Below are positions 23,701 through 31,999 of a stretch of DNA of 64,000 nucleotides, one piece after another. How positions within the stretch are numbered: the stretch's first letter is position 1; each line of letters begins with the position of its first letter. Under the pieces are notes generated by a model, which was given only the letters and a program-made list of their open reading frames with translations, did no database searches and was not told the origin of the DNA. The stretch is from Rhyacophila brunnea (Eukaryota > Arthropoda > Insecta > Trichoptera > Rhyacophilidae): positions 1 through 64,000 of the forward strand of contig JAGYXB010000105.1 in NCBI GenBank assembly GCA_022495005.1, in the 5' to 3' direction. The position numbers and the translations under genes were made by a program.

Positions 23701-23749
23701 TTTCAGCCTTTTTGCAATAGTCCCGAACGGATTTTAAATGAATCATCAT
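2761..23749 (-). CDS. GGCX: Vitamin K-dependent gamma-glutamyl carboxylase, exons 1-6 (3' end outside window)
   Basis: GGCX is an integral ER-membrane enzyme. It uses reduced vitamin K, CO2 and O2 to convert Glu to Gla in propeptide-bearing client proteins. Exons in transcription order: 23749-23563, 22000-21848, 12115-11950, 10775-10590, 9024-8861, 3281-2761 (1,377 nt, 459 codons). All introns are GT-AG and every phase agrees. Family signatures in order: LYKPTDPASLGVTRMLFG (exon 1); PNERGG...CHFPLL (2); YWYILLLDKSFWNNHSYL (3), whose Lys matches the proposed catalytic base of the human enzyme (Lys218); VPYWNYF...FVAGLKKSD (4); SFHLMNSRLFSIG (5); CLATMPLFYPPDWPKK and AFLPYSHF (6). Exon 6 carries an Asp/Asn/Glu-rich spacer of roughly 120 residues between its last two motifs, longer than in vertebrates. 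The start is the first of two ATGs in exon 1; an upstream 5' exon cannot be excluded. The rest of the gene should lie left of position 1. Confidence 0.93.
4787..4821 (+). promoter_or_regulatory. Internal TATA-less promoter: Inr plus DPE
   Basis: TCAGTC at 4787-4792 fits the arthropod initiator, with A at 4789 as +1. GGTTGT at 4816-4821 falls exactly at +28 to +33 and fits the downstream promoter element consensus RGWYVT. Jockey-type LINEs start transcription this way from their own first base. The first T is shared with the target duplication. Confidence 0.7.
5130..6335 (+). CDS. LINE ORF1, gag-like zinc-knuckle protein
   Basis: The open frame has 401 codons from the ATG at 5130, which has a good context (aaaATGg). 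An in-frame TTG at 5022 would add 36 residues but is an unlikely start. Residues 1-60 are Lys/Glu-rich. Residues ~95-200 resemble the gag domain that precedes zinc knuckles in Jockey- and I-like elements. Residues ~204-256 hold a Cys/His cluster of three knuckles: CYKCWRYGHITNNC, CPKCGENHKTC, and CINCKGNH...KC. The tail is Lys-rich. Such proteins bind element RNA and form ribonucleoprotein particles. ORF1 has no stops or frameshifts, although the adjacent ORF2 remnant carries a nonsense codon and a frameshift. Domestication is an alternative. Confidence 0.88.
   Translation: MENTTMEVNETKKTKKKRNDDEEEVVGEKEEEWQTVTSGKKPRRDSGVTPKGNQNIVMIATGSKIPLKLKIAQMLHKAGVKVQKIYNKNLKTYIQVEDEKEADKVKQAGELKDLGFVTKENDSCSYGVIRKVDIDMDLQELQMEIKSDAKVINLRRLTRKGDTGELTKTSSVSIKFREKILPRTIYIYGVSFAVEPYVFRVMQCYKCWRYGHITNNCGHTVETCPKCGENHKTCEKNEEITCINCKGNHATNSQKCPKWQEEKNCKEAMKKMNIPFKEAKKNMLNNSYADILKQKKIVERDESETIQKTKENKKKEEAVVEASGSTIISTGSSVKPTKNKKNSKGKTEVNAMGEIMKVLLKGGDWQQIIKQLIIKAVDWVCKQFKEGHLKKILGEVLEQNG
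6328..6492 (+). pseudogene. LINE ORF2 remnant, start of APE endonuclease
   Basis: The ATG at 6328 overlaps the ORF1 stop by 8 nt in another frame, a typical LINE arrangement. The 54-residue product reads ILQWNARSMKQKKDDIE and then IALISETWLRSE, the first two endonuclease blocks. It ends at TAA (6490). The reading continues in broken form as YRRDGYGG and then, after a frame change, AILVHKTLASKEE, where the homology stops. Everything from the endonuclease core through the reverse transcriptase is deleted. Confidence 0.8.
10001..10250. mobile_element. Fold-back hAT MITE with TTAGG-rich loop (copy A)
   Basis: The element spans 10009-10242 (234 bp) and begins GGTACTGTTCGGTTAAAGCG, with its near-perfect inverse at the other end. 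The arms are over 70 bp. An exact 8-bp duplication, gaaaaatc, lies at 10001-10008 and 10243-10250. The loop holds eight uninterrupted TTAGG units (about 10109-10150) inside a longer degenerate array. It is inserted in a LINE relic. Copies B (29002) and C (61513) share the arms and the TTAGG-like loop. Confidence 0.93.
10109..10150 (+). repeat. (TTAGG)8 pentamer array
   Basis: Eight perfect TTAGG units, the canonical arthropod telomere motif. They lie in the centre of the palindromic MITE rather than at a chromosome end. Degenerate TTGGG and TTTGG units flank them. Confidence 0.9.
11135..11388. mobile_element. Short hAT-type MITE
   Basis: The element spans 11143-11380 (238 bp) and starts CAGGGCTTGAAATGG. 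Its other end is the imperfect inverse (...CCAATTCGAGCGCTG). An exact 8-bp duplication, aatacaag, lies on each side (11135-11142, 11381-11388). It is non-coding and sits in GGCX intron 3. Confidence 0.78.
11455..11490 (+). repeat. Possible Helitron 3'-end fragment
   Basis: The short stretch acttcagctagtaa matches the 3' terminus of the Helitron at 15191-16355. No 5' end is visible nearby, so it may be a relic or chance similarity. Confidence 0.3.
12160..12760 (+). pseudogene. LINE reverse-transcriptase tail, frameshifted
   Basis: Pieces in different frames give the conserved LINE C-terminus: 'LYGCETWHLTEHQECRLLSFENQCLRRILG'-type sequence near 12310-12410, then RRFTWLGHIFRMPSKSVTLR and RRRGRPSLTLQRCYKNDLRAAG (12490-12680). 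It ends in a short gaagaagaaga tail near 12745. The copy is 5'-truncated and broken, and lies in GGCX intron 2. Confidence 0.75.
12830..14245 (+). pseudogene. Decayed LINE reverse transcriptase (RTE/CR1-like)
   Basis: Recognisable reverse-transcriptase blocks appear in order on the plus strand but in shifting frames. They are EVEHAITGMKNGKAPGEDGLT (12868-12930), YRP (as NYRPKS) and ENQPREQNGFKRGYSRMD (13080-13220), motif A YLGFIDYEKAFDSI (~13300), motif B QGDTISPKLFTATL (~13490), motif C as FPDDIVVFAN in place of FADD (~13605), and a WQWAEHVARR tail (~14010). Multiple stops make it inactive. Confidence 0.85.
14358..14550 (+). mobile_element. tRNA-derived SINE, family 2
   Basis: The head has a Pol III A box (TGGTGCAGTGGGTAAGGCG) and B box (GGATTCGATTCCC). 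A ~110-bp unrelated body ending in A8-9 follows. The A/B spacing fits a tRNA ancestor, but the body and A-tail show it is a retroposon, not a tRNA gene. Confidence 0.75.
15191..16355 (+). mobile_element. Non-autonomous Helitron with internal tandem repeats
   Basis: The 5' end is TCTAATATATAAA and the 3' end is ...GGGTACTTCAGCTAG. It is inserted precisely between A (15190) and T (16356), with no target duplication. This matches Helitron rules (5' TC, 3' CTRR, AT insertion). The interior is built from about six to seven variable units of 105-140 bp. Each carries 'ccattcatccgattgcgatgaaac', an 'acacccgcaaaggtttctgaatta' block (split here to short motifs: CATCCGATTGCGA and CCCGCAAAGG) and TTC-rich stretches. 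There is no Rep/helicase. Confidence 0.82.
15385..16080 (+). repeat. Degenerate tandem repeat inside the Helitron
   Basis: Units begin near 15387, 15527, 15655, 15768, 15882 and 15988 with 'CGTATG(C/G)(G/T)TTCCTAT'. They contain CATCCGATTGCGATGAAAC-like cores and end in TTC microsatellite of variable length. The unequal unit lengths come mainly from the (TTC)n tract. Confidence 0.75.
16440..16690 (-). mobile_element. tRNA-derived SINE, family 1 (copy 1)
   Basis: Minus-strand copy of the family best seen at 37581-37831. It has a B-box region (CCAGGTTTGAATC), then the body with ACACATATTGTTTTTAAA, and the 3' block 'GATCCTATTAGGATCGGACATGGTCGAA' in complement form. The head near 16650-16690 is diverged. 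Confidence 0.75.
17182..18477 (-). mobile_element. mariner transposon, copy 1 (defective)
   Basis: The element spans 17184-18475 (1,292 bp) with TIRs CGAGGGTGGGTCAATAA.../...TTATTGACCCACCCTCG and TA on both sides. The transposase is read on the minus strand in at least three frames: 17872-17639 ([14 protein letters not shown], first catalytic Asp), 17615-17379 (HQDNARVH, second Asp; APSDF, third) and 17440-17249 (C-terminus). Small deletions have broken the frame, and the N-terminal part also carries a frameshift near 18235. It is about 1.3 kb, the full length for mariner, and sits in GGCX intron 2. Confidence 0.95.
18785..18875 (+). repeat. tRNA-like SINE fragment
   Basis: A degenerate A box (GGTGGCTAAATTGATAAAGCA) and B box (GTTTCGTGTCC) sit at tRNA-like spacing. 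The sequence is followed by T-rich DNA, not a tRNA 3' end. The family is unlike the other SINEs here. Weak call. Confidence 0.35.
19157..19903. mobile_element. Non-autonomous hAT element with CCCGGGAT palindromes
   Basis: The element spans 19165-19895 (731 bp). Its ends are TAGGGATTCCAATC and GATTGGATTCCCTA, with an exact 8-bp duplication, atctaggc (19157-19164, 19896-19903). Subterminal regions repeat 'TCCCGGGAT' several times on both strands near both ends, and such motifs often bind transposase in hAT elements. No coding capacity seen. Confidence 0.88.
20400..20475 (-). repeat. Half-arm relic of the fold-back MITE
   Basis: The stretch aaataatccagtatatcagc followed by a diverged ctcaaaatttg matches one arm and part of the loop (aacctaac) of the copies at 10009, 29002 and 61513. 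The partner arm is missing. Confidence 0.55.
22248..22666. mobile_element. MITE with ~30-bp inverted ends
   Basis: The left end atatatatcgtcacctTAATACTACAACTAG is mirrored at 22625-22664 (ctagttgtaacttgtagtattaattgaggtgacgatatat, described here by motif: CTAGTTG... GGTGACGATATA). The interior is AT-rich and non-coding. TTAA or TA lies next to both ends, so a TA- or TTAA-type element is likely, but the exact termini are unclear. It sits in GGCX intron 1. Confidence 0.6.
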
Positions 23750-23932
23750 ATACGAAAGATTCAATAGTTTATTGTATTTTTCATAATATATTATAATATA
23801 ATAGTACGGTAGCGATGAGTTTCACGATGTACCGATATACCCAAAGTGAACAGCGCTACTGAAGTGCTGAAAATATAAAGTGTGTAAGGAAAATGGAAAG
23901 TCACTTTCCTGGCAATGTGCGCATATTTCCCG

Positions 23933-24001
23933 GTTGCCATGGCGACCCCTCCTCGTCGGGGGCGAAAGGGTGGACTTAGTTGTGAGGGTAACCATGGCGA
24001 C
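23933..24001 (-). promoter_or_regulatory. Two X-box (RFX-type) motifs upstream of GGCX
   Basis: GTTGCCATGGCGAC at 23933-23946 reads GTCGCC-AT-GGCAAC on the minus strand, a full fit to the X-box consensus GTNRCC(N0-3)RGYAAC. GTAACCATGGCGAC at 23988-24001 fits with one mismatch. They lie about 185 and 240 bp upstream of the proposed GGCX start, in a locally GC-rich patch. RFX factors bind such sites in animals; function here is inferred. Confidence 0.5.
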
Positions 24002-24280
24002 GCGAGATTTCAGCGGTCGCCTTCATAATCGGCGATAATCTGATTTTAAAAAGAAGACTCACAACGAATGGATTTTTTATTCGTAAAAATACCTCCGTTT
24101 TTAAGCGGTGGTTACGTACAACGGTTCTCCCTAATGCGTCCATTATCACACGAAAAGGGCGAAACAGGGAAAGAAACACTATATAGAGATTGTTCCATTT
24201 TTTTGTACATTAAAAACATTCAAGGTAAGTAGATAAGTACTTCTAAATATTATAGGTACTGACTTACGATATTACCATAA

Positions 24281-24944
24281 AGTTCTGATCAAATCGAGCT
24301 GCATGTCACGTCACTGTCACGCTGTCACGGGGACAAATTTAGTCTATGGTTTCGTTATTTTGCAGAATATTTTGAACGATCACCATCTCTGTAAATTCAC
24401 TGAAGAATAACACTGACGAAGAGTGCCAATTAGTAATTTGAATTGTTATTAATTATTCATGCTAATTTCAATTAATTTTAACAGGTTCGACGTGTACGTA
24501 CGTTAAAATTACTTGCGACATGACATCCATAGATAATATTTTGAAGAGAACCCAACCTCTAGACCATATATAATAGATAACATTATTATAGAAAATACAT
24601 GGTGCCAAAAACAAAAAAAAAACGTGATTTAGACAAGAGTCGACAAAGTGTAGGCATGTAGAAGATGATAAAAACGTTCATTGAACCATGCGGGTGTCGA
24701 TGCAGTGCAGTTCAACGTGATGTGATCTCATTGTTGTTCTGGTGATTTCGGCAGATTTTGCCAACTGACAATGTTAGTTTAAACTTAAAGCTATAAAGGT
24801 TCAAAATGTGCTACGGGATGGGAGGATCAGTCTGATAACATTTTAAACACCAAGAAAAACGACATTACACACTTTTCCCGTTACGGCAGCTTACTGTGAC
24901 GTCACGTGGTAGTAGGCGACATGCATCTCAATTTGATCAGAACT
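24281..24944. mobile_element. MITE with inverted ends AGTTCTGATCAAAT
   Basis: The left end agttctgatcaaatcgagct and the right end aatttgatcagaact are inverted copies extending about 28 bp (GCATGTC also mirrored). The 664-bp interior has no clear gene. No convincing target duplication was seen, so the superfamily is open. Confidence 0.55.
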
Positions 24945-26455
24945 CAAGCGATTTTGAAAAACGAACGCAATTTGGTGTTTGTTTGACACTTTCATTTTTA
25001 TTTACACCAACAAAATCTTTCGCTTGATTCAAACATAATTATAAATAAATTGAGACTTTCAGAGATAACCCATATTGAAGAGCGATTTTTTACGCATCGC
25101 TATACATTTCAGTTTTTTGTTTTCAAAATTATTTCGTTAGAATTTTCCACGAATTTATGCTTCCCATTTAAAGACTTATTCCAACTGAATATTCGAATCT
25201 ACGAATAGTAGGTACAATATGGTATTTTAGTGCAAGCATAGCTGTAAAGCTATTAAGTGTATGCTTTTAGTTTAAGCATCCACTAACATGGGCTGCCGGG
25301 CATTTATTACGGCTCCCCATACGCACGCACACTATCGACCGACCGCATTATTGTTTCGTTTTTACTGTACATTAGGTTTAACCTTTTTTTTTGACGCGTT
25401 GATAATTCGAAAACGTTACGCGACACAAGGAATGTTGGGAAGCACTGTATTAGTGAATTCATTCCTACAACAATAATTGCAGTCAATTGGTAATAAAAAC
25501 TTTTCTGATCACTTTTATCCAGCACCCGCTCCTGAAACCGGCCTGGCGAATTGGCATGTTGGTTTTCCATAATAATTGTGTGTGTGTTGGAACAGGGAAC
25601 TCAGAAATAATGGGAACTGAAATACATAACGGGTAAGGCGATAGCAGGTAACCGACTCGAGTAAGGAAGAATCCGGGTTAAACTTACACACGTGGCAAGA
25701 ATACGTTTTACGTCGAATACTGAAAACTGCTCTCGGCTTATGCATTTACGCTCATTTAATGTTGGTGTATTACACACACTATTGCACGTGCATAATGTGT
25801 GCTTCATTTTCGTAGGACACTCACACATTCAAAAGCTTGCATCAACATGCGGCGTATTGAATATAGCCTATCGGTATTATATTTATTATCTGTTCTGTGG
25901 TTTGGAATAAGACAATGGACTTACATAAGATTAGGTTCAACGAACGGTAGATAATTATTTAACGATTTTTCACTATGGTCAATTTTTTATAGCATGTCAC
26001 TTCTTGAAACAAATGTTTTATCTCTCGTTCACGATGAAAGCATGAAAGAGCTTTTCGTGATCCGGCCAATATCCACATCTGATTGTAGATCCAATGAGAT
26101 AAAAGAAAGATCATTTTTATCATCCATAACACGCGACGCAACCGATTCATGAGAAAAATTAAAATTAAAAGGGGGCCTCCGAAGAGTTAAAATCTGCCAC
26201 TAAGTTATTAACTTTTATTGAAATTAAAAAAAAAACATATTTCTCACAAACTGAGTAGAACATAGGTTTTGCTCAAAGCATAACAAAATCCCTGCATAAA
26301 AGTAAGGGTTTTTATAGCTCCTGACTGAAGTAAAAATATGTTACTTAAGTAGGTAGATACGAACAATGAACAAAACAAAAAAAATGTGCCCCCCTATGTC
26401 AATTTGTATCTTTGATATCGATTTGTTTTCAATTAACTTGTGGGTATTTAGGTAG

Positions 26456-27636
26456 GTATATACCAGGGATGGTCAGTGCGTCGCTCGCGAAGGTATTTTT
26501 GGTCGATCGCGGACATAATAATAATATTGTACTATTCCTTGTTCAAACGAGTCAAAACTACTCGATGTTCCAGCTCTTAAAATCCGCTAGTTCTTATCTC
26601 TTCTCTTACATATCATTATCAAGAAATACACTCATGAAGAACACAAGTAGGTAATGAGAACTTGGAAGAAATTCTACAGGAAATAAAATAAATAATGTAA
26701 ATTCCTATCCTTGCGGTAGATTACACGGATATTGCACAACTATGCGTTTTTATTCGATTGATTTTTAAAGACAATATGTTTGCTTTAGAAGAATAATTAT
26801 TAACAGTTTTACCAATGGAGGAACGATCCAAAAAAGAAGATATATTTAATGCATTAAGTCGAATATTAATCGTACTCGACTTCCTATTCATAAACTAGTA
26901 TCGGTAACAACTGATGGAGTTCCTGCTATAGTTGGGAATCATGTTGGATTTATTACTTTATGTAAAAATGAGGCAACAGTACCCACTTTTATCAGTTATT
27001 ATTGCATTATACACCAGCAGGCATGGCTCCCACAAGGGGGTCTGACAGGGCTATAGCCTGAGGGGACCCCGGCGTAGTGGGTCGACCAGTTAAGTAAGAA
27101 AAACACAAGCCACAAATTTGCTTGAATAGTAATAAAGTCGCCTGCGGTGCTATTTTCCTCAAAGAATATTTAAATTTTAAAATATATGGCTGTGCGACGC
27201 AATTTGATGTGATATGATTATTGATGTAATTAAATGATAATTCATATTGTATAGAATTTATTTTAAGTATGTTTCCTGGCGAAGGGTTGCATGTTACTTG
27301 GCTACTACAAAATTTTTAATATTCGATATTACAGGTAAATTGTGGAACTATGTCAAAATTACAGTTAATGTGTACCTACTTATTTTTTTTAGAAGTGAAA
27401 GACATAATAATATTACTTAAGTACCTATATTATTGTCGATAATTCGATGTTTCTGTATCGTTATTTTTTTATATGTATAAAATATCTGTTTTCAAAATAC
27501 ATATTTGGATTATAAAAAATGGGGTTTTATTGTTCTCGCACGATATAATTACAAGTGATATCAGTCGATCGCCATAAATAATTTTTTCAACTAGTCGATC
27601 CTAGAAAACAAAAGTGTGGCCACCCCTGGTATATAC
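26456..27636 (+). mobile_element. hAT transposon with transposase relic
   Basis: The element spans 26464-27628 (1,165 bp). The left end is CAGGGATGGTCAGTG and the right end ...GTGGCCACCCCTG, with an exact 8-bp duplication, gtatatac (26456-26463, 27629-27636). The interior holds a transposase segment (separate entry). GTCGATCGC-type subterminal motifs occur near both ends. A GC-richer stretch at about 27015-27105 interrupts the coding relic and may be a secondary insertion. Confidence 0.85.
26810..27035 (+). pseudogene. hAT transposase core fragment
   Basis: The plus strand reads LPMEERSKKEDIF, then (after a frame change) KLVSVTTDGVPAIVG, NHVGFITLCK and FISYYCIIHQQ. This is the conserved first catalytic-Asp block of hAT transposases of the ZBED5/GTF2IRD2-like group (TTDGAPAM...FHCIIHQE pattern). 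It is truncated on both sides and inactive. Confidence 0.85.
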
Positions 27637-28925
27637 GAATGTACCTATAAATAATTAACAGAGATAGGTACATAAGTAATAGAAATTTAAAAAAAAACTG
27701 AATGCATTGATTTATTTGGAAAATTTTAATTAGATTGTTAATTTTTATTGTGTCACTAAATGTGCCACTGTCCAGTCCAGATGATACAGTTACTTCAACA
27801 GTATTTACGATAATTTATTATTATACATTAATTATTGATCAAATAGGATTCAATACGGCAATAAGAACCGCTGCTTAGATAATACTATAATATTGTCGAT
27901 TTAACCATTCAAATTTTGGATTATGAGTATTAATTATTTTATTCTCACTATTGATGGAAAATTTACGTTATAATAAATAATGTTAGATTACAATCTACCT
28001 ATCATATATTTTTGATTAATTCAGAATCGATTTTAAATGCTACAAAATTAACATTAGTCGACTCTGATGCGATATGCAAATAAAAGTCCCCATCTCTGAT
28101 GATAATAATTGCATATTAGTTTAGATTGAAATCTATTCAATGAGCAAAAACAAATCATAACGTAAGAACTGAAAAACTTTCAAATTTCCTGATTTCAAAT
28201 GATAAATACGATGCACGATGCTAGTTTTTATAAAAATTGTTTTTCTTTTCTTAAGGCTTAATAACATCGATACAATGTCCAAAGATTAACGATTTGGAAA
28301 TAATTATTTAAATTTATTACCTACTCTAAAGTCTAGGCAAAGCTGCTAGAAAATAATGTCAAATTATGTAATTAAATGCATACAGAATACATTAACATCA
28401 TAATAAATTATTTAAGCCTCAATGATCCCACAAGACCATTACCATAATCATAATGCCTAAATCTAATCATCTATGTTTTGTCGATTTAAGTCGTAGGGCG
28501 TATATGACGATAATAATTATTAGTATCTAGGTAAAAAGGGTGAATATGTGGGTACCTACGTACATCGTGTGTAATATTGGGAACAATTTTAATTTGATAA
28601 GGCAGAGGTTACCAACAAAACAAATTATCTTCGGTTTTGGATAGGAAAATATTTTGGTAAAAACAACAAAAAACGAGTCGTCTTCCGATATGGACAGAAA
28701 AAATATATTGATGATAAATGAAACCACATAAAAAAATAAAAAACTGTACCGTGGAAATCCTGATGCACCAAGAGCGTCGGGAACTGATTGGTAACCCTTG
28801 CATGAGGTATCTTGCATATTTTATGTCTCTTTTTCATATGGGTTATAAACCCAACATTTTTCGGTCATTCTGTATCTTCTCCATTTTCTATCATCAGCCT
28901 GGGTCAATCCACTACTGGATTAAGA

Positions 28926-29725
28926 CCTCTCTATAGAGGTGGGAAAACTGGTCGATATTGAAGACTAAGTATACTTACTTACTACCAGTATAAAAAAAAA
29001 TGGTACTGTTCGGTTAAAGCGGATACAGCGGAAAACGCATTTTGAAAATAGCCGATAAACTGGATTATTTGTTAGTTTAGGTCAGGTTTGGTTAGGTTAA
29101 CCTAATAAATAATCCAGTTTATCGGCTATTTTCAAAATGCGTTTTCCGCTGTAACCGAACAGTACCAAAAAAATACTTAGTATCAAAACTTGTTCCAAAA
29201 TACTAACTAGTATTTGGAATACTATATGGAGCGTTTGGCGTGCGTATGCAACATAAGTCTCAGACTAAACTGGAACTAAAACTTAACTCTATATCAGTAT
29301 TTGAAATATTGGCTTCAATAGAATCGCTAAAATTACACTGAGCTGGTCTTTTCGAAATGTCCATTTATTATAAAATTTTAAACACATTTAAAATTTATGA
29401 GAAGTTTTTATGTTGTTATAATATTCTTGTTAACAAAAAATGAATAACAATGATTTTTTTTATTGTAAACTGCGTCACCTGTCACTCACCACATTTCTGA
29501 GGGAATAATATGATGATGTCATTCGCATGCATAGACTGATAAATTAAAATATAATTGTATTCGAGTGCTATCTCGCTCGGTATTGAAAGTCTACCAACTA
29601 GACAGTGACTCGCGATGATATCATCACAAGTTTATTGGGCCATACATACTGAGTATGGGTAGTTTCATCCGATACTTGAGTACACAAACTGGTGACAGCA
29701 TTTCCAACTCACTTCTACCTCTCTA
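28926..29725 (+). mobile_element. Non-autonomous hAT, TAGAGGTG family, copy 1 (split by MITE B)
   Basis: The element spans 28934-29717. It starts TAGAGGTGGGAAAACTGG and ends in ...CCAACTCACTTCTA. An exact 8-bp duplication, cctctcta, lies at 28926-28933 and 29718-29725. The fold-back MITE at 29002-29166 is inserted in it, leaving about 610 bp of element. The left flank (28890-28925: 'catcagcctgggtcaatcc') resembles the end of a common insect LINE, so three layers of insertion are visible. Copy 2 lies inverted at 46976-48252. Confidence 0.88.
28994..29174. mobile_element. Fold-back hAT MITE, copy B
   Basis: The element spans 29002-29166 (165 bp). The arms are the same as copy A, with a short loop (gtttaggtcaggtttggttaggtt, a degenerate TTAGG string). 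An exact 8-bp duplication, aaaaaaat, lies on each side. It is nested in the TAGAGGTG hAT element. Confidence 0.92.
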
Positions 29726-29839
29726 ACCTGTTTCTATCTCTCTCCACCATGACTGTATGTTCCGTTGTCGTGCTCCTTTGCAAAGCTTAACTATCCCATC
29801 GATCCAGCAACCTCCAGATTTTTTTCTACCTATTTAATA

Positions 29840-30440
29840 TAAATTTTACCTATTTAATATATATTTAATATAAAAGAACCCCAACATTCTAGGCCCATTG
29901 TGAAAAAATAAAGTCGCAACAAGAAATACCATTTTAAAAAAGTTAGTGGTAAGTAGTTGAAGTGCCAGATAAGAATGACTGCTTCGTCACAGTCTTTTTC
30001 ACCTGGTGGAATATACATGTCCAGTATGAAACAGTTCACACCATGTGAGAAAGGTGGATAGATACCTGAATATCTGCCGCATACCAATGGAATGTTTGAA
30101 ACTGATTCTTGTGGCAAAAGTGCACATCCTGGCTGGAATCGCACCGCTGGATATCCATAGAGAAGTAGTCGCCGATGTGCATAGCACAGCCCAAATGTGT
30201 AATGAAAGACATCCACTATCTGAACATACACCGGCGTAATCATACCTAAAATTTAGGAAGAGCTTCCTTGGGTCATCCAAAGAAATTTCAGCGCCGCCTT
30301 CTCAATGATGCTCGATGGGAAGCAGCCACCAATAGGACAATGAATCGAATACGATCCGGAGTTACTAGGACCAAAACAACATGAAAAAGAGGAGATATTC
30401 CGATGATCCTTTAAATAATTCGGCCTTCCAACGCGAAAAG
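29840..30440 (+). repeat. Possible LINE-tail relic
   Basis: The plus strand at 30045-30239 gives a frame with ILVAKVHILAGIAPLDIHREVV, like the 'VLAGVPPLDL' tail of R1/Jockey reverse transcriptases. RRLLNDARWEAATNRTM follows in another frame. The minus strand is also open here (29854-30243) but shows no known domain. No ends were found. Tentative. Confidence 0.35.
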
Positions 30441-31233
30441 GTTTTCCGCCCTTGCTCTAGCTCCATTCTGAATACAAAGATCCCACCTACAAATGACATA
30501 ATAATATGGAAAAATTGAAAAATTTTGTAACATTTAGAATCATTTATTCATAATTGATTTAATTTTTTACATAAATGCTCTAATATTATAGTCTATATTA
30601 TGGATACAATAAATATAATTCCTCATTGATTATAGACTTCGATAGATTCAACACACACCTTTAAATTTTTATTGTCAACAATAATTGTCATCAGATAGGT
30701 AATCTATCGCTAAATATCCTAAAATATATGGCCATACTCTTTAGAGCTCATACTGACTAATAATTACTGAAGATTCAAAGTTAAAACATTTTTTTTTATA
30801 AATTTTTCACAGCTCCAACATTCTTAAATAAATTTTGTATCAATAATACAAGTAGCAAGATAATGAAATATTTAGAAGATTATGGTGCATTTCTTTAAAC
30901 TATTTTCAAATTTAACAAATTTTAATAGGTAACTACCATCGATCAACCACAAAGTAAAGAAAGAAAGTTCTCTAAAAGGCCAAATTACATGCTATAACAC
31001 TCATAATATTGTCGTTTTCATTTCAAAACAACAACATAATACGATGTGAATCTTTACTATATTTGCTGTCAACACCTTTTTTGCTTAATGGGAGACTATT
31101 TCGCAGAGTTCCATTTTTTTTAAAAATAATATAAGTAGTAAAATTCGATTACAGATTTACAAAACAAATGAAAATAGTGTTGCTGTCATAGACATTAACA
31201 ATTCATTATGCACAACAAAAATTTGTTAATGAA

Positions 31234-31298
31234 AACCTTCACTTTGTGGAGGCCCATATGATCCTATTAGGATCGGACATGGTTTAAAAAAAAAAAAA
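31234..31298 (+). mobile_element. SINE family 1, 3' fragment
   Basis: It contains the 3' block 'GTGGAGGCCCATATGATCC' followed by TATTAGGATCGGACATGGT and A13, identical in layout to the 3' end of the copy at 37581-37831. The copy is 5'-truncated. Confidence 0.8.
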
Positions 31299-31544
31299 AG
31301 TTAGACAAGATGTCTGTTTAAAGGTGCAAAAGTCGTATTATATTTTTGTGCTGATTGACGTGACGTAATTAGATTGTTGTCACAATGTTCTTTCCAGTTC
31401 ATATGTATATGTATAAAGAAAAATATTCTTACAAATTGCTTAGTAAAAAAAAAAAAATAGATAGTGTTGGAAGCTGAAAACACAAAGAAGTTCACTTCGT
31501 GATTCCCTTGTGGGGGGGGGGGTTAAATTAGCATATAATCTAGG

Positions 31545-31960
31545 GCATGGTTTCCCAAACTATGGGTCGCGAGCGAATATTGAGTGGGCCCTCGCCACTG
31601 TATACATGAATTTAAAAAAATAGGAAGTGATAATATTAATACTTTCGACCGAAGGTACTTGATGGAATTTGAATTTAAATTCTAAATAAATTTGATATTT
31701 CATTCAGCTATTTATAAGTTACGGAAAATATTGTGATAAAATAATAATAATTTGAATTGCCAATGCACTACAGATGGCAGCACAGTCGCGGAATATCGCC
31801 AGCTAGCGCTGGACACATTTAACACGGTTAACATTAAAACTAAATACCGAAATAAATTGGATATATCAAACTCACTGCGATTAAAAGTAACTAAAGTTGA
31901 AGTTGATGCTAAAACTGTAATGAAGAAAAATAAGAAACAAATACATCCTTCCCATTGAAA
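31545..31960 (+). pseudogene. hAT element relic with transposase C-terminus
   Basis: The sequence ggtttcccaaactatgggtc resembles the CAGTGGTTCCCAAACTTTGGGTCGCG end of hAT elements. At 31830-31958 the plus strand reads YRNKLDISNSLRLKVTKVE and ends KQIHPSH and stop, the usual C-terminus of ZBED5-type hAT transposases. The middle is deleted and no 3' inverted end was found. Confidence 0.6.
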
Positions 31961-31999
31961 TAACTTTGTAAAAAAAACCTTGCAGGTGTAGGTATTTAG

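Noticed and set aside
25288..25910. Several overlapping 60-90-codon frames
   Set aside because: They shadow one another in different frames, are low in information, and no family is recognised.
29854..30243. 129-codon minus-strand frame as a gene
   Set aside because: No recognisable domain. The plus strand looks weakly like a LINE tail, and there are no splice or promoter signals.
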